Positions 48,083 to 59,817 of a DNA stretch of 64,000 bases are shown here, in pieces. This stretch comes from Biscogniauxia marginata (lineage: Eukaryota; Ascomycota; Sordariomycetes; Xylariales; Xylariaceae). The position numbers and the translations under genes are program-made. The DNA is taken from positions 35,210-99,209 of the forward strand of contig MU404183.1 of NCBI GenBank assembly GCA_022695795.1, written 5' to 3'. The first letter of the stretch is position 1. Every line of letters begins with the position of its first letter. Below the pieces are notes generated by a model. The model ran no database searches. It was not told the DNA's origin and worked only from the letters and a program-made list of their open reading frames with translations.

Positions 48083-48760
48083 CGCTTATAGTCGGGGTTG
48101 AGGGCGCTCGGCATGAGTTCTTAATTTAGTACCTATGTAATGTTACGATATAGTAACATGCGTGAAATACCTAATAGTATTGTGAATAGTTAAAGCCATT
48201 ACTTAGCATAACAGCTTGTTCCCGTGTAGTAATTGAACAGCCATAGTCCGTGAAGATGCGCATGAGTGGCCGGCTAAGTTAGTAGTTGGGAACCTCCTAT
48301 AGCTTGAATCCTTGTATACCAATATTTCTGCCTCTTCGTTGGCATGGATAATAGAATATACCAGCTATGTAGCACGTCCACAACTATATAAGAAGATCGT
48401 TGTGTGATACTTGAAACAAGGGGGATAGGAGGGTTAAGAGAAAATATGCATTATATGTTATTTGCCTTTCATAACCACTCGGACGGCTTCGTAACCTTGG
48501 TTGTATATTATATATTTTATCGACATTTAGTTATAATCGCCACTTTAAGTTTAAAATACTAGTTAAATTAAAGTAATTGTGGCTTTTTTATATTATTAAA
48601 AAATAAAAGACATAATCCTTTATTATTATTAATTTATAAAGTTATAATATTTAAATATATTTAAATACAATTATTTTTAAAGAAAATTAAAGTTTATTTA
48701 ACCTTTTAATAAGTTTATTAATAATTAATAATTTAAAATTAAGTTTAATTATTAAATATT
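48083..48760. other. Intergenic region passing into AT-rich repeat DNA
   Basis: Balanced composition continues to about 48490. From about 48680 the sequence is homologous to 11440-11510 (AATTTAAARTTAAGT), the flank of fold-back copy A. No gene is seen. Confidence 0.5.
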
Positions 48761-49112
48761 TTATATTTAATATATTATATAAAATCAAGTTTTTAAAAAA
48801 AATTATAACTTTACACGTAAAAGTCGCAAAAATCTCGGACCTTTTTTTTAGTTATATAATTATAAGTTTTAATTAAAAGTAAAATCAAAAAAAATAAAAG
48901 TGAAATATATAAAGAAATACGTAAAAAGGTTTATACGTTTTATTTTAATTTTAGTTTTTACGCGTTTTCTTTTCGCGTCTTTTAAAATTGTTTTTTATTT
49001 TACTTTTAATTAAACCTTATAATTATATAATTAAAAAAAAAGGTTCGAGATTTTTACGATTTTTACGCGTAAAGTTATAAATTTTTGAAAAAGCCGATTT
49101 TATATGGGAAAT
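48761..49112. mobile_element. Fold-back / MITE-like element, copy C, left part (split by LTR element)
   Basis: Two arms pair: TTATATAAAATCAAG through AATCTCGGACC (48777-48842) against GGTTCGAGATTTTTACG through GATTTTATAT (49042-49105). The element is cut at 49112 by the LTR retrotransposon and resumes at 56559-56606 with AAGTGGCTTATTCGC and an end of AAGACACGTTA. Rejoining the halves gives the sequence found uninterrupted in copy A at 11330-11374. Confidence 0.75.
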
Positions 49113-49505
49113 TATTACAACCCTGTCAGGTCAGGTGATTCAGGTCACGTGACCTGGGGTCAGCGATCTCGCGATCTCGCCGAGATCGCGAGATCAGTAA
49201 AGATCTCGCTATTTTTGCGAGATCACCGTATCTAAAGGAAGAACCTTAAATAGTAAGAAGAAATATAAAAAAAATAAGATTTCTTTTATATTTAGTTATT
49301 TATTCTAGTTCCTTAGTTATTAATTTAAGATTATAATTACTTTTTAATATTATAATGAGAGTACCTTGAAATCTCTTTAATAAACAAAGCATTATAAACC
49401 TTTTAAATTAATTTTAATTTATTATTACTTTTAAATTAAGAAAACCTAGTACGTATTTACTTATAAAGTTAATTAACTAAGAAAATAAAAGGGAGGTTCG
49501 TTACA
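49113..49505 (+). repeat. 5' LTR of copy 2 (393 bp)
   Basis: It begins TATTACAACCC (ancestral TGTTACAACCC, first G mutated to A) and ends GGTTCGTTACA. It contains a GC-rich palindromic stretch, CGATCTCGCGATCTCG and CGAGATCGCGAGATC, that RIP has largely spared. Confidence 0.9.
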
Positions 49506-51364
49506 TTTTAATAGCTCTTTAATTAATATTTAATATTAATTTAAAAGAAGGGACTCTTAATTGAACCGTCTTAAAATAAGCATGCTCCTTAAAACTAAAG
49601 AATAATAAGAAAAGAAATAAGTAAAAAAACAATAATTAATAAGCTCTTAAACGAAAGCTTTAAATTCTTTTACGGTATAATAAAAAGGTTCAAAAAAACC
49701 AATATAAAAGTCAATTATAGTTATAACTAAAAAAGAGCCTTAAAAAACACCTTTAAAGCTTAATAAGAAAGATCATTTAAGGAAGAAAAAGAAAAGGAGG
49801 AAAAAACACCTAAAAAAGAAAATAAATAACCAAAACTACCTTTAAACGATAATAACCTTAATAGCTTAAACGACGAAAATAACATAATAATTCTCGATAT
49901 AAAAGGTTTTAAATTAATTATACTTAATAAGTATAATAAGACAAATAATTTAAAAGGATTTTTAATTTAAGCCGGAACTTACTTACGATTTTATTACGGA
50001 ATAATTACTATTAAAGAATAAAAGATTTTCACGGTATTTTAACCTAGTTTTAATTAATATTAAAAAATTACTTAAATAATAAATTAAACGCTTAAAAAAT
50101 ATAAAGAAAGTCTTTAAAGATTATAAGGAGTTTAAAAAACAACTTAAATCTATATTTAACAATTTAATTTTTAAGTAATAAACCGAAGCTTAATTTTATA
50201 AATTATAACAAAATAAAAAGGCTTTAAACTATGTTATTAAATTTAAAAAACTCGCAAGCTAATCACGACTACTTATTAAAAGCTTATACTATTTATTTTA
50301 TTAAAGACTAAAGAATTATATAAAACAAACTTATATAAAGAAAGAAACCTAAAAAAGTTTAATAATTACGTTATAATAACAATTACTATTAATAATAAAA
50401 ACTTTAAACGGTACTTTAAAAAGAAAAAAACGATATATCGAAGGAACGGCGATTAGTAGAAAAAAGGAAATTATAAAAGTGGTGCCGAAACAAGGAAAGG
50501 CACTAAAACTAAGTTAAATCCTATTAAAATCAACGCTACTTAAAAAGAGCAAAAAAAACAAAACAAATTAACTATTAAGTGTTTTAATTATAAAAAAAAA
50601 TATTATAAAAACAAATATTAAAGCCCTAAAAAATAAAAACCAAAAATAAGAGGGATTTTTTAACCCGAGAAAAGAACCTCCAAAATAAAGGTTTATTTTG
50701 AAAACAATAAAGAAATAAACCAAGTATTTATTATTATTATTATTAAGGTAGAAAAAAACTATAAATATTATTAAGTTGACCATAAAAATTATTTAAAGTA
50801 CAACCATTTATACTTAAAATACCTTACATTAAAACAAGTTAAATAAGGATATAACGAAAACGAACTACTATATAAGTATAATACTTATAAACTAAGATAC
50901 GACTTAGAAATTAAGTTAAACTATAATAAGCTATATTAAAGCCATTATAACGATAATAAATATAAAACATATTAAAGAAAAAGTAAATATAATAACTTAA
51001 ACCGGAAGTTTTACATAAATAATATTAAGTAAAAAACTTAAAATAGAACTAAAAATAGAAAAATAACCGGAAAAGGAACATACATCGTTATATTGGAGCT
51101 TTTATATTAACGACGCTTATTAAATATATAAAAATTTTAAGGATAAAGCCGGCTATTATCTTTAAAAACTAGAAAGTAATAATATGAAAAAAAATAAGTG
51201 TATTTGCGATAACGTCTTATAATGGCTATATTATTTTAAAGCATATTATTTTCATTTAAGTTCCGAAAGAAATAACGAAATAATTACTAAGAGTTATATA
51301 TGTTACATTTTAATATTATGCAATATACACGATTTACTCGAAGCGAGTTTCAAAGAAAACGAAG

Positions 51365-51600
51365 TTAAAAAAGAATTATAAGAATTATAAAAAAGAATTA
51401 TAAGAATTATAAAAAAGAATTATAAGAATTATAAAAAAGAATTATAAGAATTATAAAAAAGAATTATAAGAATTATAAAAAATNNNNNNNNNNNNNNNNN
51501 NNNNNNNNNNNNNNNNNNNNNNNNNNNNNNNNNNNNNNNNNNNNNNNNNNNNNNNNNNNNNNNNNNNNNNNNNNNNNNNAAAGAATTATAAGAATTATAT
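51365..51600. repeat. Tandem array of about 22 bp (AAGAATTATAAGAATTATAAA) with assembly gap
   Basis: Repeated units lie on both sides of a run of 96 N (51484-51579), so the array was not resolved in the assembly. Copy 1 has a single unit at the same internal position (about 2190-2215). Confidence 0.9.
51484..51579. other. Assembly gap (96 N)
   Basis: The run of N interrupts the tandem array inside retrotransposon copy 2. Its true length is unknown, so the stated element length is approximate. Confidence 0.99.
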
Positions 51601-54600
51601 TAACTCGAAAAACGAGCTAAATACAATATAAGTCTATTTAAATTCGTAAAAAAGCACTTAATAAAATAAGAAATAAAAATATATATAATTAAACTAAGCT
51701 ATAAATAAATCGTTAAAGCATATTTTTTAAAAAAAAAGGAGAATTTTTAAAAATCTATATAAATTTATAAAGAGATATTAAGTTACCCCTAGTAAATAAA
51801 TCCGAGGATTATACCTTTTATTCGAAAATAATTTAAAATCTCAAAAAATTTCGAATTAATCAAAAAATAAACTTAAACTATAAAAAGGCCCTCGAAAAAG
51901 AATTAAAGTTTCAATATATAAGGTTTTATATAAAGAATAAACCTTTTATCTTTTACTACTTAAAAAGTAATTAGAAAAACTATTTAAATAATAATTATTA
52001 GAAACACGCTCTTATAAAAGCTTAAAAATGAAAAAACATTTAAGTTATAATTACTTAAAGAAACTTAAAAGAGAAGGGACATGAACTAAAAAACGATAAA
52101 GGCTCTCGTTAATAAAGTAACGAGAAGCCATAAATAACAAATCCTTATATAAAATCTAATTAAGACTCGATAATACCATTATAATTAAAGTTAAGTATAA
52201 TAAAAAGGAGTATTAAGCCCTTATAAACTTAAAAGTAAATAGAAATTATATCTTAATTAAGATAACTTAAAAGGATAATATATTATAAGTATATAAATAA
52301 AGTATTAAGAGAAACGGTCTTTTCTCGGTAATTATCTAAGAATATCCCGAGTAAGTCATTTTTAACATTATATATATATTAAATTACAATATAATTTTAA
52401 AAATGAATTAACTTAAAAGAAGTAATTCATAAATAAATTTCGAGATAAATACGCTTTATTAAGATTAAGATTAAAAAGAGTTAATTATTACGAGTTATAA
52501 AATAAGTACCGTAAGTAACACTAAAAACATAAATATAAAGACGAAATATATCGCTTATATAATTTAAGTAACTAAGTTTAAAGATTTAACGAAAAAAATA
52601 TTACGTAAATACCTCCGTTTCTATAAATTATTTAAAAATAAAACAAAAAAAGAATTATTAAAATATAATTAATAGGATTACTAGATTTGCTTTAAAAAAA
52701 GAAAACAGCCAAAACTATTCTTAATTTATCTTATAAATTAAGAAAAATAAAAAGCATTATAAAAAGGAATCTAGAAGGATCTTAATAAAGGATATATTCG
52801 AAAATTAAAGTTCTTATTAAGATACCCGGTAATAATAATATCGAAGGTTAATAAAAACGAAAAATAACATGTCGATAAAGAAGGAAATTTAGTATAACGA
52901 CGAGTAATTAATTACCGACACTTTAATAAAGTAATAAAAAAGAATAAATATTTATTAATATTAATGAAACTTATAAAAAAACAAATTAATAAAGCTTAAA
53001 TTTTTATAACATTAAATCTTCGCGATAATTATTATATAATTAAAATAATTAAAAAACATAAATAGTATATAACTTTCTAAACGGTATATAAATATTATAA
53101 GTATAAAGTTATGCTATTTAGATTTATTAACACACCCGTTACATTTTAACATATAATTATAATAATCCTTCGCAAATTTCTAAATAAATTTGTATTCGTT
53201 TATTTAAACGATATACTAATTTACTTAAAAAACGAGAAGAAGTATAAGGAATATATAAAACAAGTGTTAAAAGCCCTAGAAAAAGTAAACCTACTTATTT
53301 ATTTAATTAAAAGTAAATAACATGTTAAAAAACTAAATTATTTAAGGTTTATAATAAGTTTAAGAGAAATCCGTATTTAAAAACGAAAAATAATAATAAT
53401 TAAGGATTAATTAAAACCTAAAAGTGTTATAAATATACGCATATTTCTTGGCTTTATTAATTACGTTAAATAACTCATTTAAAATTTCGGGCGAATCGTT
53501 AAACTATTAACGAAATTAACTATTTTAATAAAAACAAAAAAAGCTTTCCATTTTATTAAAAAAGCTAAATAGGCTTTTTAGCAATTAAAGAAAGTTATAA
53601 TTAACAAGGTTATATATAAACTTTTAAACGAAAATAAAAAGAAACAACTAAGGATAAATACTTTAGATTTCGCCATCGAAGTAGTTCTAAAATAATAAAA
53701 AAACAATAAAAAATAGTACCTAGTCGCGTACTTATTTAAGGCATTATATAATGTTAAACTAAACTATTAATAATCATTAAAACATTAAAGGAATAAAAAT
53801 TATAACTTAGTAAAACTAAGGAACTTATTAATATTTATTTAAATCATAAAAACCTTATATAATTCATAATAATATAAACACTTAATTAAAGATATAAGCG
53901 TTAAATAATTTTCCTATTTAAGTTTAATTTTAAAATTTATTATATTAAAGGAAAGGAAAATATTTAAGTAGATCTTCTCAGTAGAAAGGGAGATTATAAA
54001 TCAAAAATCAATAAAAGAAATATCTAGATATTTAAATAACAAAATAACGGATTAATTATATTAGCTTATATGCGAATCAGCATAAGAAAATAGAAATAAC
54101 GCTTTAAGGAAAGTTATAATTAAAAAGAAAAGTAATTATAGTTTTAATAAGGATTTAATAATAAACTTTTATTATATAAAGAAAAGGTTTATATATTAAA
54201 ATAAGTATAAAATAAATTTATTAAGGAATTTTATAAACACCTTTTATATGGTTACTAAGGAGTCTTCAAGACATTAAAACGATTATAAGAAAAGTTCGAC
54301 TTTTTAAGAATAAAATAAACTGTTAAAAGAGTTATAAAGAATTATAACGTTTATAATAAAGCTAAAACGTCATAATATAAACCATATAAATTATTATAAC
54401 TAATTTAAATACCTAATAAAGCGTGACACATGATTATATGGGATTTTATAATGAAACTTCCTAAATTAAAAGATCTTACTATAAAAGTACCTTATAACAA
54501 CATATAAGTAATCGTTAATAAACTTACAAAATATGCTTATTTCTTATTATTTAACGAGTTAAGCATAGTAAAATAACTAGTTTTTAGTTTCTTAAAAAAG

Positions 54601-56160
54601 TATATTAATAAATATAAATTATTAAAACGTATTATTTTAAATAGAGACAAGTTATTTACATTAAAATTTTGGATTAACTTAATAAAACGAATAAGAATTA
54701 AATAAAAGCTATTTATAACATATTATCCTTAAATAGACGAATAAACGGAAAAACTAAACTAAATAATAAAATAATATTTACGAAGTTATATTAACTAGGA
54801 AATAAATAACTAAATAGAACTACTATTAATAGCTTAAATAGCGTATAATATTTTAATTAATAAGGATATAAAGATATTACTACACGAAGCAGTGTATAAA
54901 CAAAAAGCAGAAATTTAAAAATAATAAATCGAACTCACGAAAGTATTAAGAGTTAAAACAAAAACCCTAAAAGCAAAAATATTATCCGAAAAAGTCTAGA
55001 CAATATAGCTATAATTATAAAAAGAATTATAATTTATTTAAAACTAAATAACTAAATATTATAATTAAAAAAGAATTAAAAGACTAATTTTTAAGAAAAG
55101 AAACAAAGTATATTTACTATGATAATAACAAAATGTATTAATAAAAACTCCGTAAATTAAAATAAAACGACTAAATAAGAAACTTGACTTTAAGAAATTA
55201 AAACCTTACGAGATTAAAAAAGTTATCTCGAGTATTAATTACAAATTGAAATTATTAAAGGAATCTAGAATATATTTAATATTCTATATATTACTATTAA
55301 AACTAATATTAAAGAACGCCTCGTTAGAAACCTAAAACGAGATTAAGTAAAAACTAAATAAATATAAAGTAAAAAAGGTTTTAAACTTAAAAAGAGTTAA
55401 AAATTAATTATAATATCTAGTTAAATAAGAAAGTTACTTATTAAAAGAAAACACTTAAAAACCACTTAAATATTTAAAAAACTAAATAAATAAACTTATA
55501 AGGTTTTACCGCTAAAATCTAGACTAGTTAAGAAGGCTAAAGAATCAAAATCTTGATTTAACTAAAATTAATTGAAAAAAAAGAGGGCGACCTTAAAAGT
55601 AAAATTAACTTATACCACTTTTAAATACTTTTACCCTTCCTTTTTACGCTTAATACGCTTTAATTCCTTCAAATTATTAATCCCTCTAAAAATAACCTTT
55701 ATTATTTTGTTATATTATAACTTTTTTTTATTTTTAAACACGATAAATTTTTGTGTTTACCGATATATACTTCTTTTTTTAACTTCTTTAACTCGTTTTT
55801 AAACTTCTTATATTAAATAGCGACACAATCGAGTTACTTAAAAGTAAGACTTTAAACGTCATAAAACGCTTAATTATTTTTAATACAAGAAAAATAATAA
55901 GAAGAGTTTATTTTAAATAGCTGACAAGGAAGTTTTCGACGCTCGTAATAATAATATAAAGCTATTCTAATAAGGGATTAAAGTATTACTAAAAAAAAAA
56001 AGCTTTTTAAGTAGTACTTTTATAGAGAATTATTTAATTATTTTACGTATTTAATTAAACATAATCAAAATGAATAAAGAAAAGAAAGACTTATTTACTC
56101 ATTAAAGAAAAATCGAAAAAGTGGTATTTAAAGATAAAAACCTTAAGAGGGGAAAAATAG

Positions 56161-56553
56161 TGTTATAACCCTATTAAGTTAAGTGATTTAAGTCACGTGA
56201 CCTGGGGTTAGCGATCTCGCGATCTCGGCGAAATCGCGAGATTAATAAAGATTTCGTTGTTTTTACGAGATTACCATATTTAAAGGAAAAACCCTAAATA
56301 ATAAAAAGAAATATAAAAAGAATAAGATTTTTTTTATATCTAGTTATTTATTTTAGTTTTTTAGTTATTAATTTAAAACTATAATTACTTTTTAATATTA
56401 TAATAAAAATACCTTGAAATCTCTTTAATAAATAAAGCATTATAAACCTTTTAAATTAATTTTAATTTATTATTACTTTTAAATTAAGAAAATCTAGTAT
56501 GTACTTACTTGTGAAGTCAACTAACTAGGAAGATAAAAGGGAGGTTCGTTATA
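56161..56553 (+). repeat. 3' LTR of copy 2 (393 bp)
   Basis: It begins TGTTATAACCC and ends GGTTCGTTATA. It aligns without length difference to 49113-49505, and nearly all differences are C/T or G/A. The CACGTGACCTGGGG segment is retained in both. Confidence 0.92.
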
Positions 56554-57768
56554 GAAATTAAGTGGCTTATTCGCTTGTATGACCCACTTGCTTATAAGAC
56601 ACGTTATATCAAAATTAATTAATAATTATTATTATTCGAACCGTTTTATTTAGCTTTATACTTTAAAAAACGAATACCTTTTTTATATTAAATATTTAAT
56701 TTCTTAAAACGTAATTTAAATTAACTAGTTTATTATATTTTCCAAGTTAAAATCCTTTAAAATTAAAATAAAAAATTAATAATAAATACAATTAATTATA
56801 ATTCTTTAAAATTTAAATTATTAAATATCTTTTTATTTATTATATAAATACGTATATTATAATTAATTTAATTATATATATTATATCGTTTTTATTTAAT
56901 TATTACTTTTTTCGAGGTTTTCTTTTTTTATTATTCATAATAATATTTTTTAATTTATAAAATTATTTCTTTTTTTATATTAAACAATTCTTTTATTTAT
57001 AATTATTTATTTTTCGTTTTATATTACTTATTAAAAATATAATTTATCTCTTAAAAACGAATAATCTTTTTAAATTAATTATATATATTTATAATGTTTA
57101 TAAAATACTTTTTAATACTTTTTAATTTTATTTATAATATAATTAAATTATAAAAATACTTTATAAATTATTATAAATTTTTTAATTTTTTAAAATACTT
57201 ATATTATATCGAGATTTAAAAAAGTATATATATTATTTATATAAATATAAATAATATAATAATAACTTTTTTAAATTAAAAAAACTAATTTAATTATATG
57301 AAATTTAATTTATATATTCGAAATAATTATTATAATAATAATAACTTTTATAAACTTAATTAAAAAGTCTTTTTTATAATATAAATATAATAACGATTTA
57401 TTAAACTTTATAAGTAATTATTATATATTTATTTTAAAATATTAAAATATATAAAGTTAAAAAATTAAAATTTATATAATAAATAATTAAATATATAAAA
57501 TATAACGATATTTCTTTTTAATAATCTTTAAAGTTAATAAAATAATAACTATTATAATTATTTAAAATTAAAAAACGTATAGTTTTTATTCTCTTTTTTA
57601 TATATTTATAAAAATGCTTTATAAAGTTTATATTAAACTTATTTATAGTTTAATTATTATTTAATATTATAATTTTACTTTTTAATAATAATAAGTTATT
57701 ATAATATTATAAAGCGAGATATTCTTTTTAATTAAAATAATATATAATAATAAAATATAATTAATAAT

Positions 57769-57942
57769 TAATACGTAAGCATATAAAATGTATATAAATA
57801 ATAATAAATTATGTAAAAAAAAGGGAGGAGCCTTATAAGTTAAAGGCTTGTAAGCTTCATTTTATAAACCTTTATCTCCTTTATTTAAACTATTTAAAAC
57901 TAAGGCTTATAAGGTCTTTTAGATTTTTATAACCCCGTATTA
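57769..57942. mobile_element. 174-bp insertion with 7-bp terminal inverted repeats
   Basis: The segment starts TAATACG and ends CGTATTA, and is absent from the paralogous repeat at about 9998. It carries an internal purine run (AAAAAAAGGGAGGAG) and is less AT-rich than its host. It is probably a small non-autonomous element. Confidence 0.4.
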
Positions 57943-58483
57943 ATAATATTTATAATTTAAATAATTATAACTTATTTTTAATTATTTTATTAAGTTTTTT
58001 ATAATTATTTACGTTATTTTATATTTATTATTATTATATTAATTTTAATAATTATTTTAATTATAAACTTTATTTCGTTAAAATTATATATATTTTTCTT
58101 TTAAATATTATATTTCGTAATTATATTATATATTAATTTATATTATTTTTAATATATATTTAAGTTTATATAAAAAGTTTTTTAATAATTTATTTATTTA
58201 TTTAAACGCGTTTAAAAAGGTTTTTATTATTATATAAAATTAAAAACTTAATTTTATTTAACATGTTTCGCATCGTAGTTACGTAATAAGATATTTATTA
58301 TTTCTATAATATAATAAAAACAAAAAAAAATAATTATTTATTTAAGTTAATAATATATTAAATAATTATAACCTTTTTATAAAATATAAATTTTCAGAAA
58401 TTTAATATAATAATTAATTATATAAATATACCTTTAAATCGTTATTATAATATAATATTAAAAATATCGTAAATTTTTAATAA

Positions 58484-58910
58484 TTAACGTGTTTTATATA
58501 CGAGTAAGCCATTTAATTTCTTATATAAAATTGACTTTTTCAAAAATTTATAACTTTATATATAAAAATCATAAAAGTTTTAAACCTTTTTTATTAGTTA
58601 TATAATTAAAGATTTTTATTAAAATTAAAATTAAAAAAATGAATTTTAAAAAACGTGAAAAGAAAATACGTAAAAACTAAAATTAAAATAAAATATATAA
58701 ACCTTTTTACGTATTTCTTTATATATTTTATTTTTTAATTTTTTTAATTTTACTTTTAATTAAACCTTATAATTATATAACTAAAAAAAAAGTTCGAAAC
58801 TTTTATGCTTTTTATATGTAAAGTTATAAATTTTTGAAAAAGTCGATTTTATATAAAAAATTAAGTGGTTTACTCGCTTATGTGGCTTACTTGTTTATAA
58901 AACATGTTAA
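58484..58910. mobile_element. Fold-back / MITE-like element, copy D
   Basis: It begins TTAACGTGTTTTATA and ends TATAAAACATGTTAA, so the outermost 15 bp are an almost perfect inverted repeat. The inverted arms extend more than 100 bp inwards through AAGCCATTTAATTT and the AAAATTGACTTTTTCAAAAAT / GAAAAAGTCGATTTTATAT pair. It interrupts a repeat that is continuous at 10440-10480. It has no coding potential. Confidence 0.7.
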
Positions 58911-58911
58911 T

Positions 58912-59097
58912 TGATGGTTACGTGACTAACTTACAAAGGGTCATTACTCCGCGGTGCATGTATATAAGGATCATCTCATCCCACATTTATCAAGTCTGAT
59001 AGTTACCTCCTCAGACATTAATATTACACTAGTCTCGCTCTTACCTTTTATATTGTTACTTGTTCTTTACTTCTATATATATATGTACCTACCAACA
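58912..59097. mobile_element. Unmutated solo LTR (186 bp) with TTAAT target duplication
   Basis: The segment starts TGATGGTTACGTGAC and ends CTACCAACA (TG...CA). It is flanked on both sides by TTAAT (58907-58911 and 59098-59102). It contains TATATAAGGATCATC, as in an LTR promoter. Unlike everything around it, it has a normal base composition, so it inserted after the host repeat was mutated, or escaped RIP by being short or single. No similar sequence occurs elsewhere in the window. Confidence 0.65.
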
Positions 59098-59495
59098 TTA
59101 ATAAAAATTAATATTTAAATAACGTTATTTATAAATAATAATACGATTAATTTAAGTTTTAAATAATATTATTAATTATTAAATTAAATTAATTAAAAAA
59201 AAACTTAAAAAATAAAAATAAAAAATATAATTATAATTTTACGCGTTTTAAAAATAATAATAAATATATTAATCTTTAATTAAATAATATAAATTACGCT
59301 TTAAAAAATTAAATATTTAATATAAAAAAGGTATTTAATTTTTAAAATATAAAATTAAATAAAACGGTTTAAATAATAATAATTATTAATTAATTTTAAT
59401 GCGATATAAATGATTTTTAATAATTAAAAGTGTAATAACTATGAAATTTCGTTTGCGAGCTTGTTTTATTTACTCGCTTGTGTGGTACGTTATAC

Positions 59496-59817
59496 TTATT
59501 ATATAGGATATTTTGTATAAAGTATGCTGGTAATAGTTATACATAGTACAATCCAGCCACAAACTAACACGGCGATATCAACATGTACCAAGTGGGGGTT
59601 GGTGCATGGAGGGGCTACCGATAACAAAGCATTAACAGAAAAAAGTGATTTTGTCACTATGCGCCCCTCGGCGACGGTGACGGCGGGACGTGACTCACGC
59701 TTGCAAAGTCGTTCGGCCAAAGGATAAATCTAATATACCACACCCCGTCCTTGCGCCCTCTCTCTTCCCACTTACCATTCTCTCTTCCTTAGACCAATTG
59801 GCCCTACGCAAGACACC
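59496..59817 (+). promoter_or_regulatory. Tryptophan synthase promoter
   Basis: Balanced composition resumes at about 59500, directly after the repeat terminus. The interval contains a TGACTCA box and a CT-rich stretch before the start codon. Short frames here are not genes. Confidence 0.5.
59691..59697 (+). promoter_or_regulatory. TGACTCA box, candidate CPC1/GCN4 site
   Basis: A perfect TGACTCA lies 127 bp upstream of the tryptophan synthase ATG. In fungi this is the binding site of the general amino-acid control activator (CPC1, CpcA, Gcn4), and tryptophan genes are classic targets. Binding is inferred. Confidence 0.6.

Larger units (their letters stand above)
49113..56553 (+). mobile_element. 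Complete RIP-degraded Ty3/gypsy chromovirus, copy 2 (7441 bp)
   Basis: Two LTRs of 393 bp each bound the element, and it is flanked by the 5-bp target duplication GAAAT (49108-49112 and 56554-56558). The internal order matches copy 1: a degenerate gag knuckle near 50580-50625, reverse transcriptase near 52910-53230, an integrase region near 54330-54560, and a chromodomain near 55370-55475. All frames are interrupted by RIP-type stops. The internal region also contains an AAGAATTATAAGAATTATA tandem expansion with an assembly gap. The element is inactive. Confidence 0.93.
56554..59495. mobile_element. Nested repeat block: fold-back copy C right end, then large TIR-type transposon relic with insertions
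   Basis: 56559-56606 is the right end of fold-back copy C. Sequence at about 56607-56745 is the reverse complement of about 59275-59400, so the element spanning to 59490 has long inverted ends. The part 57690-58480 plus 59103-59490 is paralogous to 9930-10930 and 39580-40450. Between 56750 and 57690 may lie a destroyed transposase region, but I see no identifiable motif. Three insertions interrupt it: 57769-57942, 58484-58910 and 58912-59097. Confidence 0.55.

Noticed and set aside
55572..55802. 76-aa frame in the 3' part of retrotransposon copy 2
   Set aside because: AT-driven Phe/Leu/Ile-rich frame in RIP-degraded DNA, with no start context or homology.
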